A program made the translations under genes and the position numbers. This document shows, piece after piece, positions 24,296 through 32,650 of a stretch of DNA of 64,000 nt. The stretch's first letter is position 1, and every line of letters starts with the position of its first letter. This DNA is from an uncultured Flavobacteriaceae bacterium (lineage in GTDB: Bacteria; Bacteroidota; Bacteroidia; Flavobacteriales; Flavobacteriaceae), in the NCBI GenBank assembly GCA_937136455.1, contig CAKZOO010000039.1:1-64000 (forward strand), written 5' to 3'. The notes beneath the pieces were generated by a model, which saw only the letters and a program-made list of their open reading frames with translations, did not search any database and was not told the origin of the DNA.

Positions 24296-25792
24296 ATGGG
24301 TACAAAACAAAAGAGAAGACTTGGTTTCTGGGAAATTTGGAATATGAGTTTTGGATTTCTAGGAATTCAATTCGGATTTGCACTTCAAAACGCCAACACT
24401 TCTAGGATATTTGAAACTTTAGGAGCTAATGTAGATGAAATTCCAATTCTTTGGATTGCAGCTCCAGCTACGGGATTAATCGTTCAACCCATTATTGGAT
24501 ATTACAGTGATCGAACTTGGACTAAACTAGGAAGAAGACGTCCTTATTTCTTAGTAGGTGCCATACTAGCTTCCATTGCACTTTGTATGATGCCTAATTC
24601 ACCTGCCTTATGGGTAGCAGCTGGTATGCTGTGGATGATGGATGCTTCTATCAATGTTTCCATGGAGCCTTTTAGAGCCTTTGTAGCTGATTTACTACCT
24701 ATGGATCAACGAACTCTTGGTTTTTCAATGCAGAGTTTCTTCATTGGAATTGGAGCTGTTGTGGGGTCTGCTTTGCCCTATATGTTTACCAATTGGATTG
24801 GACTTAGCAATACAGCACCTGAAGGTGTCATTCCCGACTCGGTAAAATGGTCGTTCTATATCGGTGCTTTTGTGTTCTTAGCTGCTGTCCTTTGGACTGT
24901 ATTTAGATCTTTCGAATATTCACCCCAGGAAATGGAAGAATTTGAAGAGGAAGAGGTTGAAGGGCATACGGAAGTCGTTTTTGACAATGGCAATAAAAAG
25001 AAACTTAGAGGGACTGGATTGTTCTTGTTTGGATTTGGAGCTGTATTGAGTTTATTGGTTTTAAATTTTGACCTAGACAAAACACTGTACATACTGACGA
25101 TAGGTCTGACCTTGGTGGGGATCTTATTCGTACTTTCATCAATTGCTCAAAAAGATGAAAACAACGGTGGTTTTGTAGTCATTATGAGTGATTTACTCAA
25201 TATGCCTAAGACCATGGTGCAATTGGCCTATGTTCAATTCTTTTCTTGGTTTGCACTCTTTTCTATGTGGATTTACACGACTTCTGCGGTTACTGAACAC
25301 GTCTATGGAACCACCGATAGTACCTCTCAATTGTACAATGACGGAGCAGACTGGGTTACAGTCCTCTTTGCAGAATACAGTGGAGTAGCGGCTTTAGTTG
25401 CGTTTTTATTACCAGTTTTAGCAAAGTATACCTCAAGGAGAATGACACACCTCATTGCTCTCGTGTTGGGAGGATTGGGACTGATTTCAATTTACTTTAT
25501 AACAGATCCAGATTACCTCATGCTATCTATGGTAGGAGTAGGGGTTGCTTGGGCGAGTATTTTAAGTATTCCCTATGCGATTCTATCCGGTTCATTACCT
25601 GCTAAGAAAATGGGTTATTATATGGGAGTCTTTAACTTCTTTATTGTAATTCCTCAATTAGTTGCTTCGAGTATCTTAGGGTTTATCGTGGTATATTTCT
25701 TTGATTCTAAACCGATTTATGCATTAATAATTGGTGGGGTTGCTATGATCATTAGTGGACTCCTAACCCTTAGAGTTAACGATTCAGATTAA
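24296..25792 (+). CDS. SLC45-type MFS sugar transporter
   Basis: The 498-residue membrane protein has about 12 helices. Its signatures are those of the SLC45/sucrose-maltose transporter group: QFGFALQNANTSRIFETLGA in helix 1, PIIGYYSDRTWTKLGRRRPY between helices 2 and 3, and a central charged loop (residues ~205-235 with EEMEEFEEEEVEG-like acidity). Such proteins import disaccharides or amino sugars with protons. It stands first after the tRNA-Asp boundary, convergent with the LpxR-like, kinase and nucleotidyltransferase genes and near the GH109 enzyme, so an amino-sugar or glycan-derived sugar is a plausible substrate. Not resolved further. Confidence 0.85.
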   Translation: MGTKQKRRLGFWEIWNMSFGFLGIQFGFALQNANTSRIFETLGANVDEIPILWIAAPATGLIVQPIIGYYSDRTWTKLGRRRPYFLVGAILASIALCMMPNSPALWVAAGMLWMMDASINVSMEPFRAFVADLLPMDQRTLGFSMQSFFIGIGAVVGSALPYMFTNWIGLSNTAPEGVIPDSVKWSFYIGAFVFLAAVLWTVFRSFEYSPQEMEEFEEEEVEGHTEVVFDNGNKKKLRGTGLFLFGFGAVLSLLVLNFDLDKTLYILTIGLTLVGILFVLSSIAQKDENNGGFVVIMSDLLNMPKTMVQLAYVQFFSWFALFSMWIYTTSAVTEHVYGTTDSTSQLYNDGADWVTVLFAEYSGVAALVAFLLPVLAKYTSRRMTHLIALVLGGLGLISIYFITDPDYLMLSMVGVGVAWASILSIPYAILSGSLPAKKMGYYMGVFNFFIVIPQLVASSILGFIVVYFFDSKPIYALIIGGVAMIISGLLTLRVNDSD

Positions 25793-25799
25793 ATAAGTA

Positions 25800-26684
25800 T
25801 TACAGCATCAATTTGGTAATCCCTATACTCATATAGGGATGCCAAGGATGTCTTTGAGAACTATTGTCTTTAGATCGGTAGTTCCAAATCGCTTTTACAG
25901 CCCAATTGTTTATATAAAACACGGGCCCTGCCATAAAAGTAATTCGGTAGGGTTCCAGTTCACGCTCAAAGGTGTTTGAGTGATCCAAAGGACCTTGAAT
26001 CATAAAGTCGTGAAAAAAGTATTGTTGTTGAACTCCAATTAAAAATCCAGATTGTCTGTTTTGGTATGTAGGATTGTTAACTGATAAAATACTCAACCCA
26101 TTAAATAGCAAAAATGCACGATGTTGAAGGTAGGTCTTTACCAATCCTAATTGAGCTCCAGTCTCCATAGCGAATTTTAAATCCTTTTCTAAGGTCCATT
26201 CTCTTGCGAAAGAGTAGGACAAATCGATTAAAAACTTCTGAGGCATCGCATCTACCCAAGCGAGATTATCTAGTCCTAAAAAGCTGTTGTGATACCAATT
26301 TTGAAGTTGTTTAGCCTGAGAAGCATCTCCACTTATTCCAATACTTAGGGACAATTCACTCGAACGATCTGATTGAGTTTTTATACGCTTTGATTTCAAA
26401 TACAAATACCCTGAATAAGGATAATCATAACTTTTTGTATCGGTGAGATATCGAAAAGATGGATTGTAAATTTCCTGTCCTAGCTCAAAGTGATAGCTCA
26501 GGTTTTTGTCGTTTTTAGAGACTGATCCAAAATTTAAAAACAACCCATTTGAATAGTAATAATCCTTGCTGAAGTAGAGGTCGTTGTCGTTTTGAAAATG
26601 CCAGTACGATTGCCCAAAAGAGCAAAAACTTAGAAAAAAGATGAATGTTAAACTAAGGGAATACTTGAAAATTCTTTGATGCAT
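25800..26684 (-). CDS. LpxR-like lipid A deacylase family outer-membrane protein
   Basis: The 294-residue product has a signal peptide (SLSLTFIFFLSFCSFGQ) and then the family start, YWHFQNDNDLYFSKDYYYSNG, containing the conserved Asn-Asp pair. A 12-strand-like barrel pattern continues, with SYSFAREW and ending GITKLML. LpxR enzymes remove the 3'-acyloxyacyl group of lipid A at the outer membrane; members of this family are frequent in Bacteroidota, where activity is mostly untested. Its start overlaps the end of the sugar-kinase gene by 37 bases, so the two are co-transcribed although functionally unlike. Confidence 0.8.
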   Translation of the reverse strand: MHQRIFKYSLSLTFIFFLSFCSFGQSYWHFQNDNDLYFSKDYYYSNGLFLNFGSVSKNDKNLSYHFELGQEIYNPSFRYLTDTKSYDYPYSGYLYLKSKRIKTQSDRSSELSLSIGISGDASQAKQLQNWYHNSFLGLDNLAWVDAMPQKFLIDLSYSFAREWTLEKDLKFAMETGAQLGLVKTYLQHRAFLLFNGLSILSVNNPTYQNRQSGFLIGVQQQYFFHDFMIQGPLDHSNTFERELEPYRITFMAGPVFYINNWAVKAIWNYRSKDNSSQRHPWHPYMSIGITKLML

Positions 26685-27712
26685 TTATCGATAAAGGCAT
26701 TGTTTTTATGAGCCTCTTTAGCAAATCTAAACAAACTTTTGGCACGGTCTAAATTTTCAGTTGGATAGTTGACCTTGTAGTATTGATCGTTTAAAAAATA
26801 GTCAGTGAGTGCTCTTAGGCCATGTATAAAAGGCATATATACCGCTCCTAGAGATAAGGATTTAAGTTCTTCTTTGGAAGTATTTTCAGTAGTGGAACAA
26901 AACCCTTGAATCAAACTTTTAGTATAGTCTTTGTTGAGTTTGATTTGATCGAGATCGAGTTCTCCCTCTCTGGCTGAAAATGCAGCAGTTCTAAAGAGAT
27001 CTCCAAAATCGTAAAAGAGGTATCCCGGCATTAGGGTATCCAAATCAATTAAACAAATTGCCTTTTCATTTGAAAACAACATATTGTTGAGCTTGGTGTC
27101 GTTGTGACAGACTCTTAATGGAATGTTGAACTTGTGATGGAGTAGTAGTGGTTTTAGGAGATCGACTAAGGCGAGCTCTTCTTCAGCCTTTTGAACTCGT
27201 TCTTTGTTCCCTAAATGAAATGCCTTATCAAATTCTTCAAAGCGAAATTCCAAATCGTTAAACTTGGGAAGGTGAGTTTGATAATCCTCTAGATTTTCAT
27301 TTTTTAGTGAATTGTGAAAATCAGCTAAAAGTTTACCAGCTTCATAGGCCATTGACCTGTCTCTACTGGAATCAAAAGCCTTGGAATTTTTGACAAAGTC
27401 TGTCAATCTCCAATAATGCTGATTTTGATCTTTTACAAAAGACTGATTGTTGACTGTGCTTTTAAGCTCAGGATAATTGGAATTGCTTTTTCTTAAAACA
27501 CTTAAGGCTAGTTGTTGGTTTTCAATAATGGCATCTGCATTCTTAAAAACAGCCGTGTTAATTCGTTGAAGTAAATAAACAGGAGTGTTGTCTTCTAAAA
27601 GCACATAAGTATCGTTAATCAATCCTTGAGACAGTTCTTCGATGGTGAACTTCTTCGAATCTAAACCATAAGCCTCTAAAAGGGATTGATATGTACTGGG
27701 GTTTATCCCCAT
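26648..27712 (-). CDS. Sugar kinase of the aminoglycoside phosphotransferase fold (N-acetylhexosamine kinase-like)
   Basis: The 354-residue protein has the APH/choline-kinase fold: VYLLQRINTAVF (nucleotide-binding strand), the catalytic loop CHNDTKLNNML with Asp and Asn, and the metal-binding LIDLDTLMPG followed by YDFGDLFR. Proteins of this kind are annotated as N-acetylhexosamine 1-kinase-like. The nucleotidyltransferase gene overlaps its 5' end by 10 bases. Together with the GH109 enzyme next door, the pair suggests phosphorylation and nucleotide activation of a released N-acetylhexosamine. The exact sugar is inference. Confidence 0.8.
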   Translation of the reverse strand: MGINPSTYQSLLEAYGLDSKKFTIEELSQGLINDTYVLLEDNTPVYLLQRINTAVFKNADAIIENQQLALSVLRKSNSNYPELKSTVNNQSFVKDQNQHYWRLTDFVKNSKAFDSSRDRSMAYEAGKLLADFHNSLKNENLEDYQTHLPKFNDLEFRFEEFDKAFHLGNKERVQKAEEELALVDLLKPLLLHHKFNIPLRVCHNDTKLNNMLFSNEKAICLIDLDTLMPGYLFYDFGDLFRTAAFSAREGELDLDQIKLNKDYTKSLIQGFCSTTENTSKEELKSLSLGAVYMPFIHGLRALTDYFLNDQYYKVNYPTENLDRAKSLFRFAKEAHKNNAFIDKCIKEFSSIPLV

Positions 27713-28584
27713 AATTGTTCTGGATACGCTCCTTGCTTGTGAAATTTAGCTAGGGTATCGATCGCAATTTGTTTATCCTCTGCATAAGTTACTCCAAACC
27801 AATTCGATTTGGATTTGATCAGTCTGATTTTTATCTTCTCTTCATGCATCATATTGGACATTACTTTTGGTATAAAAACCTCTGAGCTTAGTGCATTACC
27901 CTGTTCAAAGAAAGAGTTGATTTCTTTTTCAATTTCTTCAAAAACAATTGGAGTATTGATCCAAAAGTTCATGCTCACAGGAGTGTCTAAATCAAAGTAT
28001 TGTTCGGTAGCGTGATCGATCACACGATCTTGATCAGCTTGTAGTTTAAGTGTTTCAGTAATCTCAGTTAGATATTCATCATCACTTTGACAAACTCCCC
28101 TTGAAACCGTACCAAAGTCAGATAAAGTGTTTCCTAATTCATAAGCTACTAGAGCAAATTCATTCAGTTCCTCACTCGAATTGATAAAGTTTGCTGCTTC
28201 TTGATAGGCTAAACTTCCGTAAAAATCATCCGCATTGATAATTACAAATGGATCGTCGATGACGTGTCTTGCAGTCCATACAGCATGTGCAGTTCCCCAT
28301 GGCTTAACTCTTTCTTTTGGAAATTCAATTCCATCAGGTAAATCAGAAAGTTCTTGTGCAACGACATCCAATCTAATTTTTCCATTGAGTTTTGGAGCTA
28401 GGTAATCGGTTAAAGTATCGACATTCTCTTTTTTGGTAATAACTACGACTTGAGAAAATCCAGCCTGAATCGCGTCGAAAATACTGTATTCCATTAAAAA
28501 AGATCCATCTGGACCTAGAGAATCAAACTGTTTTAAACCTCCATATCTACTGCCATTACCAGCAGCCATAATCAACAATGTCAT
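27703..28584 (-). CDS. Sugar-1-phosphate nucleotidyltransferase
   Basis: From the ATG at 28584 the product begins MTLLIMAAGNGSRYGGLKQ, the glycine-rich NTP-binding loop of the NTP_transferase family. It then shows INADDFYG for metal binding and ends near HKQGAYPEQLWG. A TTG eight codons upstream is less likely as start because the family begins almost directly at the LIMAAG strand. Reaction: sugar-1-phosphate plus NTP gives NDP-sugar. It overlaps the kinase gene by 10 bases, so the two act in sequence. GH109 is divergently transcribed 110 bases away. Confidence 0.82.
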   Translation of the reverse strand: MTLLIMAAGNGSRYGGLKQFDSLGPDGSFLMEYSIFDAIQAGFSQVVVITKKENVDTLTDYLAPKLNGKIRLDVVAQELSDLPDGIEFPKERVKPWGTAHAVWTARHVIDDPFVIINADDFYGSLAYQEAANFINSSEELNEFALVAYELGNTLSDFGTVSRGVCQSDDEYLTEITETLKLQADQDRVIDHATEQYFDLDTPVSMNFWINTPIVFEEIEKEINSFFEQGNALSSEVFIPKVMSNMMHEEKIKIRLIKSKSNWFGVTYAEDKQIAIDTLAKFHKQGAYPEQLWG

Positions 28585-28694
28585 ATCGATAATTTTAAGT
28601 TGGCCCAAAGGTAAGATTATCTAAATAAAATATAAAGTTAGTTTCTTATAAACTATACTTTTAATATATTCACATAATTATTATACCCTCAAAT

Positions 28695-30050
28695 ATGAAT
28701 AAAAGAAGAAATTTTATCAAGACAACAGCTGCCTTTGGTGCAGCATCAATGGTCGTGCCTCAAATGAGTTTTGGTAGTGTATTATCGGCTAATGAAAAAG
28801 TCAATGTAGCACTTATAGGAGTTGGACTAAGAGGAACCAATCATCTCAACAATTTATTAAAGCGCTCTGATGTCAATATCGTTGCCATCTGTGATGTGGA
28901 CCCTAAACGTATTGAAATTGCCTTGGATCATATTCAGAAGGCTTCTTTTAAAAAACCTAAGGTGTATTCTAATGGTGAGTATGCGTATAGAGATTTGTTG
29001 GAACTAAAAGAAGTGGATGCTGTAGTGATTTCAACGCCTTGGCTATGGCATACCAGAATGACCGTCGATGCGATGAAAGCTGGAGTTTTTGCAGGAGTAG
29101 AAGTTTCCGCTGCTAATACAATTGAAGAGTGCTGGGATTTGGTTAATACCCATGAAGAAACAGGAACTCATATGATGCTTTTGGAGAATGTCAATTATCG
29201 CAGAGATATTATGGCAGTGCTCAATATGGTGAAGCAAAATGTATTTGGAGAACTAGTGCACTTCAGATGTGGGTATCAACACGATTTGCGTCACGTAAAG
29301 TTTAACGATGGTAAAACTCCTTATGGAAATGGCGTGGAATTCGGAGAAAATGCCATTTCAGAAGCCAAATGGAGAACCCTTCACTCAGTAAAGAGAAATG
29401 CCGATGTTTATCCAACTCATGGATTAGGTCCAATAGCAGCTATGGCTGATATCAATAGAGGAAATCGATTCACATCGTTGACCTCAACGGCTACTAAAGC
29501 GATAGGATTGCACAACTATATTGTTGAAAAAGGAGGAGCCGATCATCCCAATGCTAAGGTTAAATTCAAACAAGGTGATGTGATCACCACCACTGTAGAA
29601 ACAGCGATGGGAGAAAGCATCATCATTACTCATGATTGTAATCTACCAAGACCTTATTCACTCGGATTTAGAGTTCAAGGGGCCAATGGTCTTTGGGAAG
29701 TCGATGGTAATCGAATCTATATCGAAGGAAAATCTGAACCACACCGTTGGGATCAAGCAAATGAATGGTTGGAAAAATACGATCACCCACTGTGGCAAAA
29801 ATACGGTGAATACGCAACAGGAGCAGGACATGGAGGAATGGATTTCTTTGTGATGAATGCCTTTATTGAATCTGCAAAGCGCAACATTGCTCCACCAATC
29901 GACGCCTATGATGCTGCTGCTTGGAGTGCTGTGACACCGCTTTCAGAGGTATCTATTGAAAATAATGGTGCTCCTCAAATGTTCCCAGATTTCACTAGAG
30001 GTTTATGGGAAAAGAGAACGCCCTACAACTGGATGAAAGATACTTGGTAA
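28695..30050 (+). CDS. GH109-type NAD-dependent glycosidase (alpha-N-acetylgalactosaminidase-like)
   Basis: The 451-residue protein has a twin-arginine-like signal (KRRNFIKTTAAFGAASMVVP), a Rossmann domain (VALIGVGLRGTNHLNNLL, then ICDVDPKR) and the Gfo/Idh/MocA C-terminal domain. Long stretches fit GH109, including YPTHGLGPIA, GNRFTSLTSTA and ATGAGHGGMDFF. GH109 enzymes cleave alpha-GalNAc by an NAD-assisted oxidation/elimination mechanism and are exported already carrying NAD, which fits the Tat-type signal. The divergent kinase and nucleotidyltransferase and the nearby sugar importer make a sensible amino-sugar use locus. Confidence 0.85.
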   Translation: MNKRRNFIKTTAAFGAASMVVPQMSFGSVLSANEKVNVALIGVGLRGTNHLNNLLKRSDVNIVAICDVDPKRIEIALDHIQKASFKKPKVYSNGEYAYRDLLELKEVDAVVISTPWLWHTRMTVDAMKAGVFAGVEVSAANTIEECWDLVNTHEETGTHMMLLENVNYRRDIMAVLNMVKQNVFGELVHFRCGYQHDLRHVKFNDGKTPYGNGVEFGENAISEAKWRTLHSVKRNADVYPTHGLGPIAAMADINRGNRFTSLTSTATKAIGLHNYIVEKGGADHPNAKVKFKQGDVITTTVETAMGESIIITHDCNLPRPYSLGFRVQGANGLWEVDGNRIYIEGKSEPHRWDQANEWLEKYDHPLWQKYGEYATGAGHGGMDFFVMNAFIESAKRNIAPPIDAYDAAAWSAVTPLSEVSIENNGAPQMFPDFTRGLWEKRTPYNWMKDTW

Positions 30051-30057
30051 AATCAAC

Positions 30058-30069
30058 TGATAATTATCA
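30058..30069. promoter_or_regulatory. FNR-type box TGATAATTATCA before hemN
   Basis: A perfect 12-bp palindrome of the TGAT-N4-ATCA type lies 39 bases before the hemN start. It matches boxes before the cbb3 cluster, fnr-like gene and usp gene. FNR/CRP proteins bind TTGAT-N4-ATCAA. Confidence 0.65.
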
Positions 30070-30108
30070 TATAGAATGGGATGTGCTTGAGCTATTTTTG
30101 CTTGGAGT

Positions 30109-31470
30109 ATGTCCCATTTAATTGAAAAATACAATGTACCCGGTCCTCGTTATACGAGTTACCCAACAGTGCCCTATTGGGATCTAGAGTCTTTTTCGAG
30201 AGATCAATGGCTGGAAAGCGTCAAAGAGAGCTTTCAAATCAGCAATCAGTCCGAAGGGATCAGTATTTATATTCACCTGCCTTTTTGTGAAAACCTATGT
30301 ACCTTTTGTGGGTGTCACAAACGCATTACCAAGAGACACGAGCAAGAAGCGCCTTATGTAGATACCTTACTTGCAGAATGGGATCTGTACTGTGATCTAT
30401 TAGAAGATCGCCCTTTGATAAAAGAATTACACTTAGGCGGAGGAACGCCAACCTTCTTTTCAACAAAAGAACTCCAGCGACTCATCAGCGGTCTTTTTAA
30501 AAGAGCTGATCGAGCACATGGATACGAATACAGTTTTGAAGGTCACCCAAATAATACCACAGAAGAACATCTAAAATGCTTATATGATTTAGGATTTAGT
30601 CGTGTGAGTTTTGGAGTTCAGGATTACGATCCCAAAGTTCAGTTGGCTATTCACCGAATTCAGCCTTATGAAGCCGTAAAAAAAGTAACTGAACTCGCTA
30701 GAGCTGTAGGTTATTATTCCGTTGGTCATGATTTGATTTACGGACTGCCCTTACAAACCAAGAATGCGATTCTCAACACCGTTGAAAAGACATTAAAACT
30801 TAGACCTGATCGAATCGCACTCTATTCTTATGCCCATGTCCCTTGGATTAAAGGAAATGGTCAACGAGGGTTTTCAGAAGAGGATTTACCATCTGCGGAT
30901 GAGAAACGAATGCTTTATGAACTGGCTAAGAACGCCCTTCTCTCAGCTGGATATATCGAGATTGGAATGGATCACTTTGCTGTAGAATCCGATTCGCTTT
31001 ACAGGGCAACGCTTGAAGGAACACTACACAGAAACTTTATGGGATACACTCAATCGAAGACTCGATTGATGATTGGATTAGGGATGTCAAGTATCAGTGA
31101 TAGCTGGACTTCTTTTGCTCAAAATGAGAAGGATTTAGAGACCTATACAGAGCTTGTTCAAAAGGGTGTCATTCCTGTAGTGAAGGGCCATCATCTAAAC
31201 CAGGAAGATTTAATAATTCGAAAACATATTCTGAACTTAATGACTCAATTTGAAACCAATTGGGATTCAAATCAGGGGATGTTTCCAGAATTAGAAGACT
31301 GTTTGAAGTCACTCAAGACTTTTGAAGAGGATGAGCTCTTAAAAGTTCACGATCATTCGATCGAGGTTTTTGAAAAAGGAAAGCCTTTTATCAGAAATAT
31401 CTGTATGGCATTTGATTTAAAGCTCCTTCGAACTGCTCCCGATCGAGAGCTCTTCTCCATGACTATTTGA
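30109..31470 (+). CDS. hemN: Oxygen-independent coproporphyrinogen III dehydrogenase
   Basis: The 453-residue radical-SAM enzyme converts coproporphyrinogen III to protoporphyrinogen IX without oxygen. It starts with the HemN-specific YNVPGPRYTSYPTVPYW, carries the cluster motif CENLCTFCGC (with the extra Cys typical of HemN), and then ELHLGGGTPTFF, GHPNNT, RVSFGVQDYDPKVQ and YSYAHVPW. Full length for the family. An FNR-type box directly upstream and the adjacent cbb3 oxidase cluster mark it as a low-oxygen gene. Its last 54 bases overlap, tail to tail, the opposite-strand SafE-like gene. Confidence 0.95.
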   Translation: MSHLIEKYNVPGPRYTSYPTVPYWDLESFSRDQWLESVKESFQISNQSEGISIYIHLPFCENLCTFCGCHKRITKRHEQEAPYVDTLLAEWDLYCDLLEDRPLIKELHLGGGTPTFFSTKELQRLISGLFKRADRAHGYEYSFEGHPNNTTEEHLKCLYDLGFSRVSFGVQDYDPKVQLAIHRIQPYEAVKKVTELARAVGYYSVGHDLIYGLPLQTKNAILNTVEKTLKLRPDRIALYSYAHVPWIKGNGQRGFSEEDLPSADEKRMLYELAKNALLSAGYIEIGMDHFAVESDSLYRATLEGTLHRNFMGYTQSKTRLMIGLGMSSISDSWTSFAQNEKDLETYTELVQKGVIPVVKGHHLNQEDLIIRKHILNLMTQFETNWDSNQGMFPELEDCLKSLKTFEEDELLKVHDHSIEVFEKGKPFIRNICMAFDLKLLRTAPDRELFSMTI

Positions 31471-32184
31471 GTTGGAGGTATCGTGACACTCAATGGAATT
31501 TTCACCAGCCATTTGGTGATTTTGTTTTGGTGAAATATAAGGAATTCCCAACCCCAACCCTCTAAGTATAAATAGTATTCCCAAAAGAATCACAAAGAAA
31601 GGAATCAACTTTTTGATGTTTTGGACATACTTCTTTTGAATCAGTGAGGCAGAATAAACCAAAACTGTTAATAGGGGAGCGGTTCCCAATCCAAAAAAGA
31701 CCATATAGAGAACCCCTGTAGTGATACTTCCGTTGGCCAAAGCACCCATCATGGCCATATAGACTAAGCCACAGGGAAGAAATCCATTTAAAAATCCAAT
31801 CGTTAATAAGGTATCTGCCTTATTCTTTTTAAGTGCTTTTCCAAGGGAGGATTTTATTTTGCTAATGGGCTTGTAAATCCAATTTGCTTTAAAAAAGGAA
31901 TTGTGACTAAGTGCTGGAAACAATGCAAATAGGATGATGATCACACCAGTACCAATACTGAGTTGCTGTTGGTAACCAAAAAGAGAAACTCCCATTCCCA
32001 AAGAGCCTAAAACAAGCCCAATGAGTCCATAACTGATCATTTTTCCTAAATGATAACTGCTAATTAGAAATAATTTTTTTAAGCCTTTGCTGTCCCCTAA
32101 TGGAAGCATCATCGCAATTGGACCACACATGCCAACGCAGTGGAGTGAACCCAATAAACCGATGATAAAGGCAGATAAAAGCAA
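31417..32184 (-). CDS. SafE/TauE-like membrane protein of the cbb3 cluster
   Basis: The 255-residue protein has about six membrane helices. It starts LLSAFIIGLLGSLHCVGMCG, the hallmark of the sulfite-exporter-like proteins found in cbb3 oxidase gene clusters, and contains GFLNGFLPCGLVYMAM. The C-terminal tail (~225-255) is hydrophilic with several His and Cys residues. Members are proposed to help copper or cytochrome assembly for cbb3 oxidase. It is the last gene of the ccoSNOQPGH run (3 bases after ccoH), and its 3' end overlaps hemN antisense. Confidence 0.82.
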   Translation of the reverse strand: MLLSAFIIGLLGSLHCVGMCGPIAMMLPLGDSKGLKKLFLISSYHLGKMISYGLIGLVLGSLGMGVSLFGYQQQLSIGTGVIIILFALFPALSHNSFFKANWIYKPISKIKSSLGKALKKNKADTLLTIGFLNGFLPCGLVYMAMMGALANGSITTGVLYMVFFGLGTAPLLTVLVYSASLIQKKYVQNIKKLIPFFVILLGILFILRGLGLGIPYISPKQNHQMAGENSIECHDTSNSNSHGEELSIGSSSKEL

Positions 32185-32187
32185 AAT

Positions 32188-32634
32188 TTAAATAATGATA
32201 GCGGTTTTATATAAGTATCGCTGATTGTTATACGTCCAATCGATTGTAATATTCCATCTTCCTGATTCCAACTGTTCTCTGCTGATTATAATTTCAGATT
32301 GTTTGATGTCAATAGGAATAGAAGTGTCTAAGTTTATGTTTGATGGTCGGTATAATTGAATAACACCACTAATGGCATCGGGTTGTTGATTATTTGGAAA
32401 AACAATCAAGACTCCTTCTTGTATGACTTCAATAGAGAGAGGAAACTCCAAGTCTTTGGCTGCTTGCTGGGCATCGATCACCTCTTGATAAGCTAGTTCT
32501 TCAACATAATAGGAATCACTTACCAAACTGTGATTGGCTTTATCATCTGTGATCATACGAAATACGAAAAAAAGAATAAAGCTAATAAAGCCGATAAATG
32601 CTAAAACAATTCCAGTTCCCCAGTTAAATTTCAT
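32188..32634 (-). CDS. ccoH: FixH/CcoH cbb3 oxidase assembly protein
   Basis: The 148-residue product has one N-terminal membrane helix (GIVLAFIGFISFILFFVF) preceded by KFNWGTG, the usual start of FixH, and a periplasmic beta domain ending in RYLYKTAIII. FixH/CcoH takes part in assembling the CcoN-CcoO-CcoP complex. It lies between ccoG and the SafE-like gene with very short gaps, in one operon. Confidence 0.85.
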   Translation of the reverse strand: MKFNWGTGIVLAFIGFISFILFFVFRMITDDKANHSLVSDSYYVEELAYQEVIDAQQAAKDLEFPLSIEVIQEGVLIVFPNNQQPDAISGVIQLYRPSNINLDTSIPIDIKQSEIIISREQLESGRWNITIDWTYNNQRYLYKTAIII

Positions 32635-32650
32635 AGGTATTATTTAGTGA

